The position numbers and the translations under genes were made by a program. From NCBI GenBank assembly GCA_028284775.1, contig JANQRB010000039.1, forward strand, positions 20,391 to 84,390: a stretch of 64,000 nucleotides of DNA, given 5' to 3'. Origin of the DNA: Candidatus Kapaibacterium sp. Its GTDB lineage: Bacteria > Bacteroidota > Ignavibacteria > Kapaibacteriales > UBA7675. Shown here one piece after another: positions 26,186 to 34,376 of this stretch (position 1 is its first letter; each line of letters starts with the position of its first letter). Below the pieces are notes generated by a model. The model did not search any database, was not told the origin of the DNA, and worked only from the letters and a program-made list of their open reading frames with translations.

Positions 26186-29005
26186 ATGAGCACTTGGGTC
26201 GTCACTATACACTGTCTTTCGCTGTGGCTGATACTGAGCGTCAGCCCGGCTGCACGGATCGCCCTCGCAGCGCCAGATACCTTGATTGTAAGCACCGGAG
26301 CGCGAAGCTACGATCCTGCGACCGTGCTTTCCGTATTGGAGGATCGACAAAGCGAGTGGGGAGTGAGCCAGGTCAGCGACGACAGCCTGGCCAGTCTGTT
26401 CAGCACGCTCAATGGTGAAAAGCCCGGTTTCGGCTTCTCCCGGTCGGCATTCTGGCTGCGCTTCTGCCTCGCCAATAAGGCAGATCACCGGCAAGACCTG
26501 CTGCTGGAGCTGGACTACCCGCTGATTGACTCGATTGAATTGTATACGAGAATGGCCGACGGCAGCATCCGGTATGAACTAGCCGGCGATCACCTACCCT
26601 TCGCCGAACGCTCGCTGGATTATCGCAACGTCGTCTTCCGCCTACGGCTCGCCCCGCAGACCGCTCAAACCTACTTCATGCGCGTAAAATCGAGCAGTAC
26701 GCTTAACATTCCGCTGACGCTCTGGGCGCCGGAAGCCTTTCACGACAAGCGCGTGGCGGAGCAACTGGTACTTGGCATCTTCTATGGCGGCTTTCTGATC
26801 ATGCTGATATATGCTCTGTTCATCTTTCTTGCCGCGCGCGAAATCAGTTACCTGTACTATGCGCTTTTTATTGCCGGAACGCTCCTGGTGTTTTTGTCGC
26901 TTAATGGTATGGCTTTTCAGTACCTGTGGCCCAATGCGACCTACTGGGCCAATATCTGCATTCCTTTCATTCTCTGTTTCGCGGTATTGTGGACCATCCT
27001 GTTCACCCGGGCCTTTCTCAATACGGCCGGGCTGAGTCGGCGCTTCGACGGCATCCTGCGCCTTCTGGCGGCGCTGGTGATCGGCGGCATGGCCGGCTCC
27101 CTGCTGCTGCCGTATAGCATCATCATCAAGATCAGCCTTGCACTCGTGATCGGCACGTCCTTTCTTCTGCTGGGCGCCGGTATCCACGCGGTGTGGAGCG
27201 GTTTCCGCCCCGGCGTGTATTTCCTGATTGCATGGAGCGCTTTCCTGGTCGGCACCCTGGTGTATGCGCTTATGGTAATCGGGGTGCTTCCGTCGAATTT
27301 TTTCACGAACTGGTCGGTGCAGATCGGGGCAGCGCTGATCCTGATTCTGTTTTCACTCGGTCTGGCGGACAAAATAACCATGCTGCGCACCGCCAAAGAA
27401 CAAAGCGAGCAGGCTAAAGAGCTGGCCGAAGCGACAGCCGCGGCGAAATCAGAGTTTCTCGCTACAATGAGTCACGAGATTCGAACGCCCTTAAACGGCG
27501 TGCTCGGTACTACCGGCCTGCTGCGCGATACAGTATTGAATCAGGAGCAGTGGGAATATGTCGAAACGATTCGCCTCAGCGGTGAAAATCTATTAACCAT
27601 TATTAACGACATTCTCGATTTTTCAAAAATCGAATCCGGCAAGATCGACCTCGAGATGCAGCCATTCGAATTGCGCACCTGCGTGGAAGACGTCCTCGAC
27701 CTCTTTGCGGCTAAGGCCACGGAGAAGAAGTTAGACCTGTTAAGTTATGTCGATGACGGCGTCCCCCCGGTCATTCGCAGCGACCGGACGCGCCTCCAAC
27801 AGATACTTGCCAACCTGATCAGCAATGCGATCAAGTTTACGCAGCGGGGTGAAGTCTTTGTATCAGCGCAAACCCTGTCGGAAGGCGATGAAGGACTGCG
27901 CCTGCAATTTGTCGTGCGGGATTCCGGCATCGGCATTGCGGCCGACAAACTGGATCGCCTCTTTGAAGTCTTTTCGCAGGTCGACTCTTCGATTACGCGG
28001 CGCTATGGCGGAACCGGACTTGGACTGGCGATCTGTAAAAAGCTTGTCAATCTGTTGGGCGGCGATATCAGGGCCGATAGCAGGGAAGGCAGGGGCACGA
28101 GCTTCACCTTCACCATCCGGGTGCAGAAGGCGACAGCCGCTGAGAGCAAGACGGAACAGCGGCAGGACTTCGCGACGCTGCACGATGCCAGCGTCCTGAT
28201 TGTGGACGACAATGAAACAAACCGCTTGATTCTGAGCAAGCAATGTCAACGCTGGGGAATGCGTACCCAGACGGCGCAGGATGCAGACGAAGCGCTGAAG
28301 GTTCTTCGCGACGGATTAACATTTGATGTCGGTGTTCTCGATTATTTCATGCCGGGAATCAACGGCGTGGAGCTGGCAATGGAGTGGCGTAATCTGCCGA
28401 ACGGATCACCCCCGTTGGTACTGCTCTCATCAGGCGGTCCGCCTGGAAAACTCGATGAAAGGATCGACGGTCTGTTTATAACCGCTCTTGCCAAGCCGCT
28501 GCGTCAGTCTAAGCTGCGTTCCATCCTCGCGGCGGCGCTGAGCGGCGACACCGTCAGGAAGGAAACTCCGCAACGCAGCGCATCATCGTTTGATTCAAGC
28601 CTTGGCCAACAACTGCCGCTGCACATCCTCGTGGCCGAAGACAATCCTATCAACCAGAAGATTGCGCTGCGCGTGCTCGCCAAACTGGGCTATCAGGCCG
28701 ATCAGGCCGCCAACGGACTGGAGGCGGTCGAGGCGGTCGAACGCCGACAATATGACCTGGTATTCATGGATATGCAGATGCCGGAAATGGATGGCCTGGA
28801 AGCCACCCGGACCATTATTAACAATACGGCGCCGGAGCGGCGTCCGCAGATTATCGCAATGACGGCCAATGCGATGGCCGACGACCGCGACAGGTGCCTC
28901 GCGGCCGGTATGAACGGCTTCCTCAGCAAGCCGATTCAACTTGATGAATTAACATCAAAACTCGAAGAAATCGGCACAAGGATTAAAGAGGCAAAACAGA
29001 CGTGA
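26186..29005 (+). CDS. 7TMR-DISM hybrid histidine kinase with two receiver domains (939 aa)
   Basis: The ATG at 26186 starts a signal peptide (MSTWVVTIHCLSLWLILSVS...LAA), so the in-frame extension to 25943 is rejected. Order: periplasmic 7TMR-DISMED2 domain (about 35-165, with FSRSAFWLRF and LELDYPLIDSIELY); seven membrane segments (about 190-395); short coiled coil; HisKA with the H-box SHEIRTPLNGVLG (His about residue 430); HATPase_c with N-box LISNAIKFT and G-boxes DSGIGIA and GGTGLGLAI; receiver 1 (about 668-782; phospho-Asp in VLDYFMPG, Lys in AKPL); and receiver 2 (about 812-925; AEDNPINQ, phospho-Asp in FMDMQMPEMDG, SKPI). It is a membrane sensor for a likely carbohydrate or small-molecule signal by family. 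There is no Hpt or output domain here, so the phosphate must pass to another protein. Confidence 0.95.
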   Translation: MSTWVVTIHCLSLWLILSVSPAARIALAAPDTLIVSTGARSYDPATVLSVLEDRQSEWGVSQVSDDSLASLFSTLNGEKPGFGFSRSAFWLRFCLANKADHRQDLLLELDYPLIDSIELYTRMADGSIRYELAGDHLPFAERSLDYRNVVFRLRLAPQTAQTYFMRVKSSSTLNIPLTLWAPEAFHDKRVAEQLVLGIFYGGFLIMLIYALFIFLAAREISYLYYALFIAGTLLVFLSLNGMAFQYLWPNATYWANICIPFILCFAVLWTILFTRAFLNTAGLSRRFDGILRLLAALVIGGMAGSLLLPYSIIIKISLALVIGTSFLLLGAGIHAVWSGFRPGVYFLIAWSAFLVGTLVYALMVIGVLPSNFFTNWSVQIGAALILILFSLGLADKITMLRTAKEQSEQAKELAEATAAAKSEFLATMSHEIRTPLNGVLGTTGLLRDTVLNQEQWEYVETIRLSGENLLTIINDILDFSKIESGKIDLEMQPFELRTCVEDVLDLFAAKATEKKLDLLSYVDDGVPPVIRSDRTRLQQILANLISNAIKFTQRGEVFVSAQTLSEGDEGLRLQFVVRDSGIGIAADKLDRLFEVFSQVDSSITRRYGGTGLGLAICKKLVNLLGGDIRADSREGRGTSFTFTIRVQKATAAESKTEQRQDFATLHDASVLIVDDNETNRLILSKQCQRWGMRTQTAQDADEALKVLRDGLTFDVGVLDYFMPGINGVELAMEWRNLPNGSPPLVLLSSGGPPGKLDERIDGLFITALAKPLRQSKLRSILAAALSGDTVRKETPQRSASSFDSSLGQQLPLHILVAEDNPINQKIALRVLAKLGYQADQAANGLEAVEAVERRQYDLVFMDMQMPEMDGLEATRTIINNTAPERRPQIIAMTANAMADDRDRCLAAGMNGFLSKPIQLDELTSKLEEIGTRIKEAKQT

Positions 29006-29163
29006 ATTCCGCCGGAGTGTTCGCCGCACTTGCCGGACTCTGCACGCCGGGCATCGCGGACGCAATTGTTCACTGGGCGCGCCCTCCTCGGATTCCGTGA
29101 AGACATTGCGCCGTCATAACCGTGAGCTGGTCGGAACATTACCATGGCTCTTTGCCTCGTTAA

Positions 29164-30027
29164 CTACCAGTACAGGTTAATCCGCACTCCCAATCGGCTC
29201 ACAGCCTGCTCGCGATCATTGAAGCGCCAGAGCTTGCGATCGGCATAGAGCGATACTTCAGCGCCGTCCTGACCGGGCGGGATCAACATGTAGCTTGCCG
29301 TGCACGCGACAGAGAGAGTGGTAAGAGCGGGATCGACAAGAATGTGCCGAGCGTCGCCCTGCACTTTCAGCATATATCGCTGCCGCAGCAGGATGTCCAA
29401 GCTGGCCCTCGCGCTTGATTCCAATCCTGTCCTATAACTGTCGACCGGCGGGCCGAAATCACCAAAAAAATCACGACCCAGGCGCAGCGAACTGAGGCCA
29501 AAACTTATCTGCAGTCCCGGCAGCGCGACGAATTGTTCGGCATCACTTGCCTTGTGCTCGCTGCCAAGCCGCAGTTCGAACCAACGGTCATGCGCGGCGA
29601 CCAGACCGGAACGGTTGATATCGATCAGCGTGAAACCGAATGTAGTTGTGAAGTAAGGCCGGTTGAGGGACGCGGCACTCGATGTTGACTGCTTGTGAAC
29701 GTGCGGAAACACCACCACATCACTGCCATAGGCAAAGAGTGTAGCACGCCAGGGGACACGCTTGCTGACATCGCTCGTCAGTAGGCCAAGGCTCATACTG
29801 ATAACGGTATACTTTTTTTCGTGGCGGGGCCAAGCGTTTAAGAGGGCGTAGCGCAACAGATATCGCTCACCGAAGTCCTCAAAGTTGTCAACCGAAAATT
29901 CCAGCAATTCCGACGAGTGAATTGCGATATTCTGCTCGGCCTGGGCTAAGGGCTGATAAGCGAGTAAAAGTAAGAGCAGCCCTACAGCGAGCGCCCTATG
30001 TTCATGCCGGCGATTGCCCTCGGCCAT
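29164..30027 (-). CDS. Uncharacterised exported, probably outer-membrane barrel protein (287 aa)
   Basis: It has an N-terminal signal peptide (ALAVGLLLLLLAYQPLAQA). The rest alternates polar and hydrophobic residues in short strands (SLGLLTSDVSKRVPWRATLF, RYMLKVQGDARHILV, AEVSLYADRKLWRF) and ends in RLGVRINLYW, an aromatic end typical of outer-membrane beta-barrels. No domain is recognised. It is convergent with the histidine kinase, 158 nt away. Confidence 0.7.
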   Translation of the reverse strand: MAEGNRRHEHRALAVGLLLLLLAYQPLAQAEQNIAIHSSELLEFSVDNFEDFGERYLLRYALLNAWPRHEKKYTVISMSLGLLTSDVSKRVPWRATLFAYGSDVVVFPHVHKQSTSSAASLNRPYFTTTFGFTLIDINRSGLVAAHDRWFELRLGSEHKASDAEQFVALPGLQISFGLSSLRLGRDFFGDFGPPVDSYRTGLESSARASLDILLRQRYMLKVQGDARHILVDPALTTLSVACTASYMLIPPGQDGAEVSLYADRKLWRFNDREQAVSRLGVRINLYW

Positions 30028-30310
30028 AGTTTTCCGAATTCTGATGCGCGGAGAGCCGGGAAGCTCTGACTATCGGTAAACTACGGAATGCGGCCGAGAC
30101 AAGCAATTGCGGCCTGGGGGCCAGAGGCCGCCGATTACATCTGAACAAGCGGGGGATCGCCCTGAGAATCGATGTTATTCGCGGGCATAAGATTGCGGAT
30201 CTTTCCACAAAGCTTCGGCGCCCGCACGATGACAATCGACGCGATTGACATTGAAACCGGGCGCCGCTGCGATCTGCAGAGTTCGGGTAGGGCCAGACCC
30301 GGATACAAGT

Positions 30311-30685
30311 TTAGTTGACCGTCACAGAACACTGGTCAACGACCACATTCGCGAATGGGGCGGGCAAGGCACAAGTACCCGGCGCTGCGCAGTCCACTGA
30401 AAAGGGCGTAATATTAATAAAACAAATGGTCGTCACAGCGCCATACGATACCGTCACCGACGTGATGCAGCAGGTGTTGGGCACATCGACAGTCTCCCCG
30501 GGATCAACTTCAATATTGCCGCCGTTCTGGCAGGGCATATTACTTTCAATCTGAATTGTCACTTTACACGGTCCATTGTTCGTCAGTGTATGCTTGACAC
30601 ATAATGCATCGGCAGTCACGAAGGACAACAGCGACACGACAATCGCCACCGACAACATTCCGAACAAACGCATTGATTTCTGCAT
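30311..30685 (-). CDS. Small cysteine-rich secreted protein (124 aa)
   Basis: The start is placed at ATG 30685 (MQKSMRLFGMLSVAIVVSLL), preceded by GGGG; an in-frame start 10 residues upstream is less likely. A signal peptide ends near ADAL. The mature part (about 100 aa) has eight or so Cys, including a CC pair (VPNTCCITSV), and a beta-rich pattern (CKVTIQIESNMPC, VDPGETVDVP). It is an exported, probably disulphide-bonded protein of unknown function. Confidence 0.65.
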   Translation of the reverse strand: MQKSMRLFGMLSVAIVVSLLSFVTADALCVKHTLTNNGPCKVTIQIESNMPCQNGGNIEVDPGETVDVPNTCCITSVTVSYGAVTTICFINITPFSVDCAAPGTCALPAPFANVVVDQCSVTVN

Positions 30686-30712
30686 CCTAAACCCCAGCAC
30701 TAATAGGTTAAA

Positions 30713-30720
30713 CAAATAGA
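30713..30720 (-). promoter_or_regulatory. Candidate -7 box for the Cys-rich protein
   Basis: The minus strand reads TCTATTTG, one mismatch from TAnnTTTG, about 28 nt before the start codon. No good -33 TTG was found. Confidence 0.3.
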
Positions 30721-30874
30721 TTAAGATTCGTCTTGAGACGGACGAAATAAACGAAGAGAATCGGCAGTGTTATTGAGAGTGAGGCGCCACGGCAGAGCGG
30801 TGTCGCGGCGCAAAAGATTCCAGCGGTGTCAACGGGCAGTGGTCGTCTGGTTTCTTCCGAGCGCAATGGTAATC

Positions 30875-30888
30875 ATTAGTATACTAAT
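30875..30888. promoter_or_regulatory. 14-bp perfect palindrome in a divergent promoter region
   Basis: ATTAGTATACTAAT is a perfect 7+7 inverted repeat inside an AT-rich island of a GC-rich window. It lies between divergently oriented genes, 190 nt from one start and 375 nt from the other. It is a candidate operator for a dimeric regulator. Confidence 0.35.
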
Positions 30889-31262
30889 ATGCAAATGAAT
30901 TGTGCCGCCCGGGATCAGCGACGCGAATATGTTAATACAGACTCCTTCCCACTGCCGTCCCTTCACCTGGGCCCCGGAACGGCACCGTTCACAAGCCGGA
31001 AGCTCTCGATCCGATGTAACGCCTGGTTTACGCTTGTCCGCAAGCGGTCGATAGCATTGCCGGGCGGTGCTGAAATGCAAAGAGCAAATCTGCGGTATCT
31101 CCGGTTCGGCAGCCGGGCGATGACATGCCGTACTTTTGCAGTAGTAATATTTTACTTCTCAGGACGTATATTGGATGGAATTTCGGACCGCCTCTGACCC
31201 ACCGGCACGTTCCTCATCGCGCACGCGCGTTTGCTTCGGCGCGTCAACCAGGGAGAATTGTC

Positions 31263-32750
31263 ATGACTGTCGGCAAGAGTGGCTTCGAATTTCATCTGAT
31301 ACCGCATTTCTGGATCGTTACGGTGCTTATGCTTTGCTGTCCGCTGCGAGCGCAGGATCTCAGTCTGCCGGCGCAGCTCAAGCTTGGCACCTACGGCTTC
31401 TATTCCGAACATCTCGATGGCGAATCCTATCATGGCAAGCGCAGATATCGCGCGACCCACGCCTATGATCTGACAGTCGGCAACAGCACCCAGCGCCGAA
31501 TCGACATTCTCAACGTCCACGCGATCAGCGAGGTCTGTCTTAAATTGCGGACGGGTCACAGCAGGGACGAATATCTGTCGCTGCCATCGCTGGCGGCGGG
31601 CGAACAAAAATCATTGCGTTTGTATTTCGATGCAGCCTGCGAGCAGACCGACATCGTGAATGACAGTCTCGTGATCGAATATACCGTCGAGGGCGACGCA
31701 AACATCCGGCGGCAGATACATTCCTTCAGCATCGAATTCGAAAGCAAACGGCCGTTTTTTCTCGGTGCGGCGCGTGCCGACAGACAGACTGCCTGCCCTG
31801 GCGACAGTTTGTTCGACTTTTCCCTTCGTCTTTTTGCGGCAAGGACGGCGCTCAATACCATTGTCCTGGATTCCATCCGGCTGCCGGAGAGCGAAGGCGC
31901 CGCGCGGATTACACATTTTCGGCACTGTGGGTCCGACAAAGATTCGGCATTCGCCCTGCCTGCCCTGCTGGAGCCTCGGCGCTGCCTCGACCTTATGTTC
32001 AGTATCAGGCAGAGCCTTGCAGAAGGCCGGGCCGTGCCGATCACGATCTACGCCCACTACGAAGCCATACCTGGCAGCGCGATTATTTTCAGCGACAGCA
32101 TTCGCCATCATCCTCCCCCCGTGGCAAAGCCCGTTCTCGCCGGGCTTTCCGGTATTCTCAAATCGACCCAGTGGGTGTCAGGGACTGCCGGCAGTATCAT
32201 TCTGCGGACATGTGACACTCAAGCGACAATGTATTTGGACAGCATAACAAGACGGCTCGGCCTGCAAGAGGATGACTTTGAATTTCGGTTGCCGCAGGAT
32301 AGCCAGTTGCCCTGGCTGATTGATTTCGGAGCCGGAGCGGGGACGAGTTCGCTAAACATCGACATTGTGGGAACGGGCCGGCAGGAGGGCGAGAAGGGCG
32401 GTTACTTTGAACTCCACATGCGCGACGGCAAGGACGCAGTTGTTAAACGCTATGTGTATGCGCAGCATTTAGTACATCCCCCGCTTACGGTTCCGGTCGA
32501 GCCGCCGGAGGCCCTTCATGTTTATCCGAATCCGGCCCGCGATAAGCTCAACGTCTGTCTTATAGGCAATACTCGCCCCGAGACGCCGCGCTACAGTTTG
32601 TTTAACTACCTGGGCCAGCGCCTGATGACGGCCGAACCGCCTTTCGTTTGTGATAGCTTTGAGATCGGGCGGCTGGCTCCCGGTGTTTACTTCCTGCGCA
32701 TGGAGCGCGGAGACAATGTCATTGCGCGGCCTTTCAGCATCGTTCGCTGA
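31263..32750 (+). CDS. Secreted protein with T9SS sorting domain, function unknown (495 aa)
   Basis: ATG 31263 has AGGGAG seven nt upstream; the in-frame extension to 31125 has no family character. The signal peptide is about residues 1-30 (IPHFWIVTVLMLCCPLRAQ). The central part is beta-rich (LKLGTYGFYSEHLDGESYHG; PFFLGAARADRQTACPGDSL) without a recognised domain. The C-terminal 80 residues are a type-A T9SS tail: LHVYPNPARDKLNVCLI, YSLFNYLGQRLMTAEP, GVYFLRMERGDNVIA, ending in VR. The expected location is the cell surface or medium. Confidence 0.82.
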   Translation: MTVGKSGFEFHLIPHFWIVTVLMLCCPLRAQDLSLPAQLKLGTYGFYSEHLDGESYHGKRRYRATHAYDLTVGNSTQRRIDILNVHAISEVCLKLRTGHSRDEYLSLPSLAAGEQKSLRLYFDAACEQTDIVNDSLVIEYTVEGDANIRRQIHSFSIEFESKRPFFLGAARADRQTACPGDSLFDFSLRLFAARTALNTIVLDSIRLPESEGAARITHFRHCGSDKDSAFALPALLEPRRCLDLMFSIRQSLAEGRAVPITIYAHYEAIPGSAIIFSDSIRHHPPPVAKPVLAGLSGILKSTQWVSGTAGSIILRTCDTQATMYLDSITRRLGLQEDDFEFRLPQDSQLPWLIDFGAGAGTSSLNIDIVGTGRQEGEKGGYFELHMRDGKDAVVKRYVYAQHLVHPPLTVPVEPPEALHVYPNPARDKLNVCLIGNTRPETPRYSLFNYLGQRLMTAEPPFVCDSFEIGRLAPGVYFLRMERGDNVIARPFSIVR

Positions 32751-32754
32751 ATGC

Positions 32755-32834
32755 CCCGGACAGAACGGATTTCGACATCATGAGGGCCGTCGCCACGCTT
32801 TGCGGCAGCAATATCTTCAGCTGCGCTGTCCGGG
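32755..32834. terminator. Long-range inverted repeat between convergent genes
   Basis: CCCGGACAG (32755-32763) and CTGTCCGGG (32826-32834) are perfect inverted repeats separated by 62 nt. They lie in the 105-nt gap between convergent stops. The region may form a branched bidirectional terminator; no U-run is seen. Confidence 0.3.
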
Positions 32835-32855
32835 AAGATATGCGGCCGGCGCTCT

Positions 32856-33638
32856 TCAGCCCGATGTGCCGCTCCACAACTCTTGCACTAGGTCGGAGGC
32901 CTCTGCTTCTCTGCCCGGCGGCACAGGCGTGTAAATGACATCGCCGCCGCGTGAAGCCGATGGATAGCGGGGGTTGCTGCTGAACACAGTCCTGAATTCC
33001 AATACCGGAGGATCGCCTTCCTTAAACTCCACCGAAGCCAGCGACACCATCGTATCGCGCAGTTCGCAGTACATTCCATTCTGATAGATGCCCTGCCGCC
33101 CGACAATTATCTCGACCGGCGCGGCGGAGACCGATCGGTAACGGGAGCGGTCTTTCACCTGAAGCGGCAGCACGATAAACAAACCGGTGCAGCAGCCGAG
33201 AATGACGACAAGGAAAAACACGGCAGGCGACAGGCCGGCTTCGGAAAACAGCAGCAGCACAAGGCCGATGATGGCGAGCAGTCCCGCCGTCAGTAGCGGT
33301 ACGATTAAGAGCGTGCGATTCAGCCGGAGGCGCTGAGCCGCGGCGAAGGCATTCCACACATCCGGCGGACAGTGCCAGTGCGCGATTCTTTCGCCGTCCA
33401 GCAAAGCGGCAATGCGGCGCAACTGCTTTTTCCCGGTTTGGTAAAAGACAGCCAGAATCACGAGGTCGACGATGAGCCAGGTCAGAGCTAAGGCTGCAGT
33501 TGCGGCCGGGTCGGCGTCAAGCAGCCAGGCGAGCACAGCGCCTGCAATGCCCACTGCGCCAAGAAGCAACGTCATTCGCATGTGGCGACGTTGCGGATTG
33601 AGCTTCGGATGAGGAAGGCGCTTGTTGTCGGATTCCAT
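32856..33638 (-). CDS. Four-helix membrane protein with C-terminal soluble domain (260 aa)
   Basis: Four hydrophobic segments lie at about 23-41, 46-66, 110-130 and 136-160 (TLLIVPLLTAGLLAIIGLVL; AVFFLVVILGCCTGLFIVLP). They are followed by about 90 soluble residues (IIVGRQGIYQNGMYCELRDT, LEFRTVFSSNPRYP) that resemble the PH-like or YcxB-like C-terminal domains of small bacterial membrane proteins (tentative). It sits in the inner membrane by composition. Function unknown. Confidence 0.7.
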   Translation of the reverse strand: MESDNKRLPHPKLNPQRRHMRMTLLLGAVGIAGAVLAWLLDADPAATAALALTWLIVDLVILAVFYQTGKKQLRRIAALLDGERIAHWHCPPDVWNAFAAAQRLRLNRTLLIVPLLTAGLLAIIGLVLLLFSEAGLSPAVFFLVVILGCCTGLFIVLPLQVKDRSRYRSVSAAPVEIIVGRQGIYQNGMYCELRDTMVSLASVEFKEGDPPVLEFRTVFSSNPRYPSASRGGDVIYTPVPPGREAEASDLVQELWSGTSG

Positions 33639-33766
33639 ACGACAGGTAGGATAAATCAGCTATTGCCTTGCACGCAATTGTGCGTCGGGCCACCGCGGCG
33701 ACCGCGGTCAGAATAATGAGTCTGCCCGCTTAGCGACCACAGAGAGCGCTCCCATGCTTGCTTTGC

Positions 33767-34231
33767 TCAGCGCTCCGCCGGATAATACCATACGCGTTGA
33801 ATCAGGCCGCCGCGCACTTCATAGATACCTAGCGCAGTCTGGGAAAGCTCCCCCTGCTTGCCCTGCCAGCTCGCCCGCTCCCGAATTGCGACAAAGGCGC
33901 CCGACACGACGGCTTCTTCGATTTCGGAGCGAACGGTAGGCAAGGACTGAAAGTAACTGGTCATCGCCTGCTCCAGTTCATCCCGGTTTGTCACCTCGAT
34001 AATTGTCGTGTCTTTCATAATACTGCTCCACTGAAAGGAGGGAGCTATATGCTGCATCATCGCCGGTACATCGTGGCGGTTGAATGCCCGGGCATGCTGC
34101 CGGATAATCTGCAGCTCTTCGGCTTCAGCCTCGGACGTTACCACCGGTTGGCCCTCTTCGTCGAAGTGTTGCTGCGAGCAGCTCGCGGCCAGAAGTAAGG
34201 AGAGGAGAAGGAAGGTAAAAATTGATTTCAT
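33767..34231 (-). CDS. Lipoprotein with SnoaL/NTF2-like fold (154 aa)
   Basis: It has a lipoprotein signal peptide with lipobox LAASC (Cys at 18). Then comes a single small domain of the SnoaL-like/DUF4440 type: IRQHARAFNRHDVPAMMQHI, FQWSSIMKDTTIIEV, FVAIRERASWQGKQGE, and a C-terminal strand GLIQRVWYYPAE. The domain family is used as an enzyme or binding pocket; no catalytic role can be claimed here. AGGGA lies six nt before ATG 34231. A promoter-like pair lies about 95 nt upstream, so it is probably transcribed independently of the TPR-HTH genes upstream. Confidence 0.75.
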   Translation of the reverse strand: MKSIFTFLLLSLLLAASCSQQHFDEEGQPVVTSEAEAEELQIIRQHARAFNRHDVPAMMQHIAPSFQWSSIMKDTTIIEVTNRDELEQAMTSYFQSLPTVRSEIEEAVVSGAFVAIRERASWQGKQGELSQTALGIYEVRGGLIQRVWYYPAER

Positions 34232-34324
34232 CGATTTCCCTGCGATGCTTCAATTGATTGATTTGTCTGGACTGTCGCTCTCTGGAGCTTTTCGTTGCCG
34301 GCAGGCATTGTTGCCGGGCAGCGC

Positions 34325-34356
34325 AAAATATACAGCCGATCCATCGCAAAACACAA
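34325..34356 (-). promoter_or_regulatory. Promoter of the SnoaL-like lipoprotein gene
   Basis: On the minus strand TTG (34356-34354) is followed 21 nt later by TATATTTT (34332-34325), one mismatch from TAnnTTTG. The context CGGCTGTATATTTT matches that of the box at 10712-10719 (CGGCTGTATATTTG). The leader of about 90 nt contains a GC-rich hairpin TGCCCGGCA/TGCCGGCA. Confidence 0.5.
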
Positions 34357-34376
34357 TACAATGTGAGCTCGAGGAT

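Larger units (their letters stand above)
30686..31262. other. Divergent intergenic region with a palindrome
   Basis: It lies between the Cys-rich gene (minus) and the T9SS gene (plus). It holds a candidate -7 box and a 14-bp palindrome (listed separately), plus TATATTGG at 31168-31175 (plus), a one-mismatch -7 box 90 nt before the T9SS gene start. No gene seen. Confidence 0.45.
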
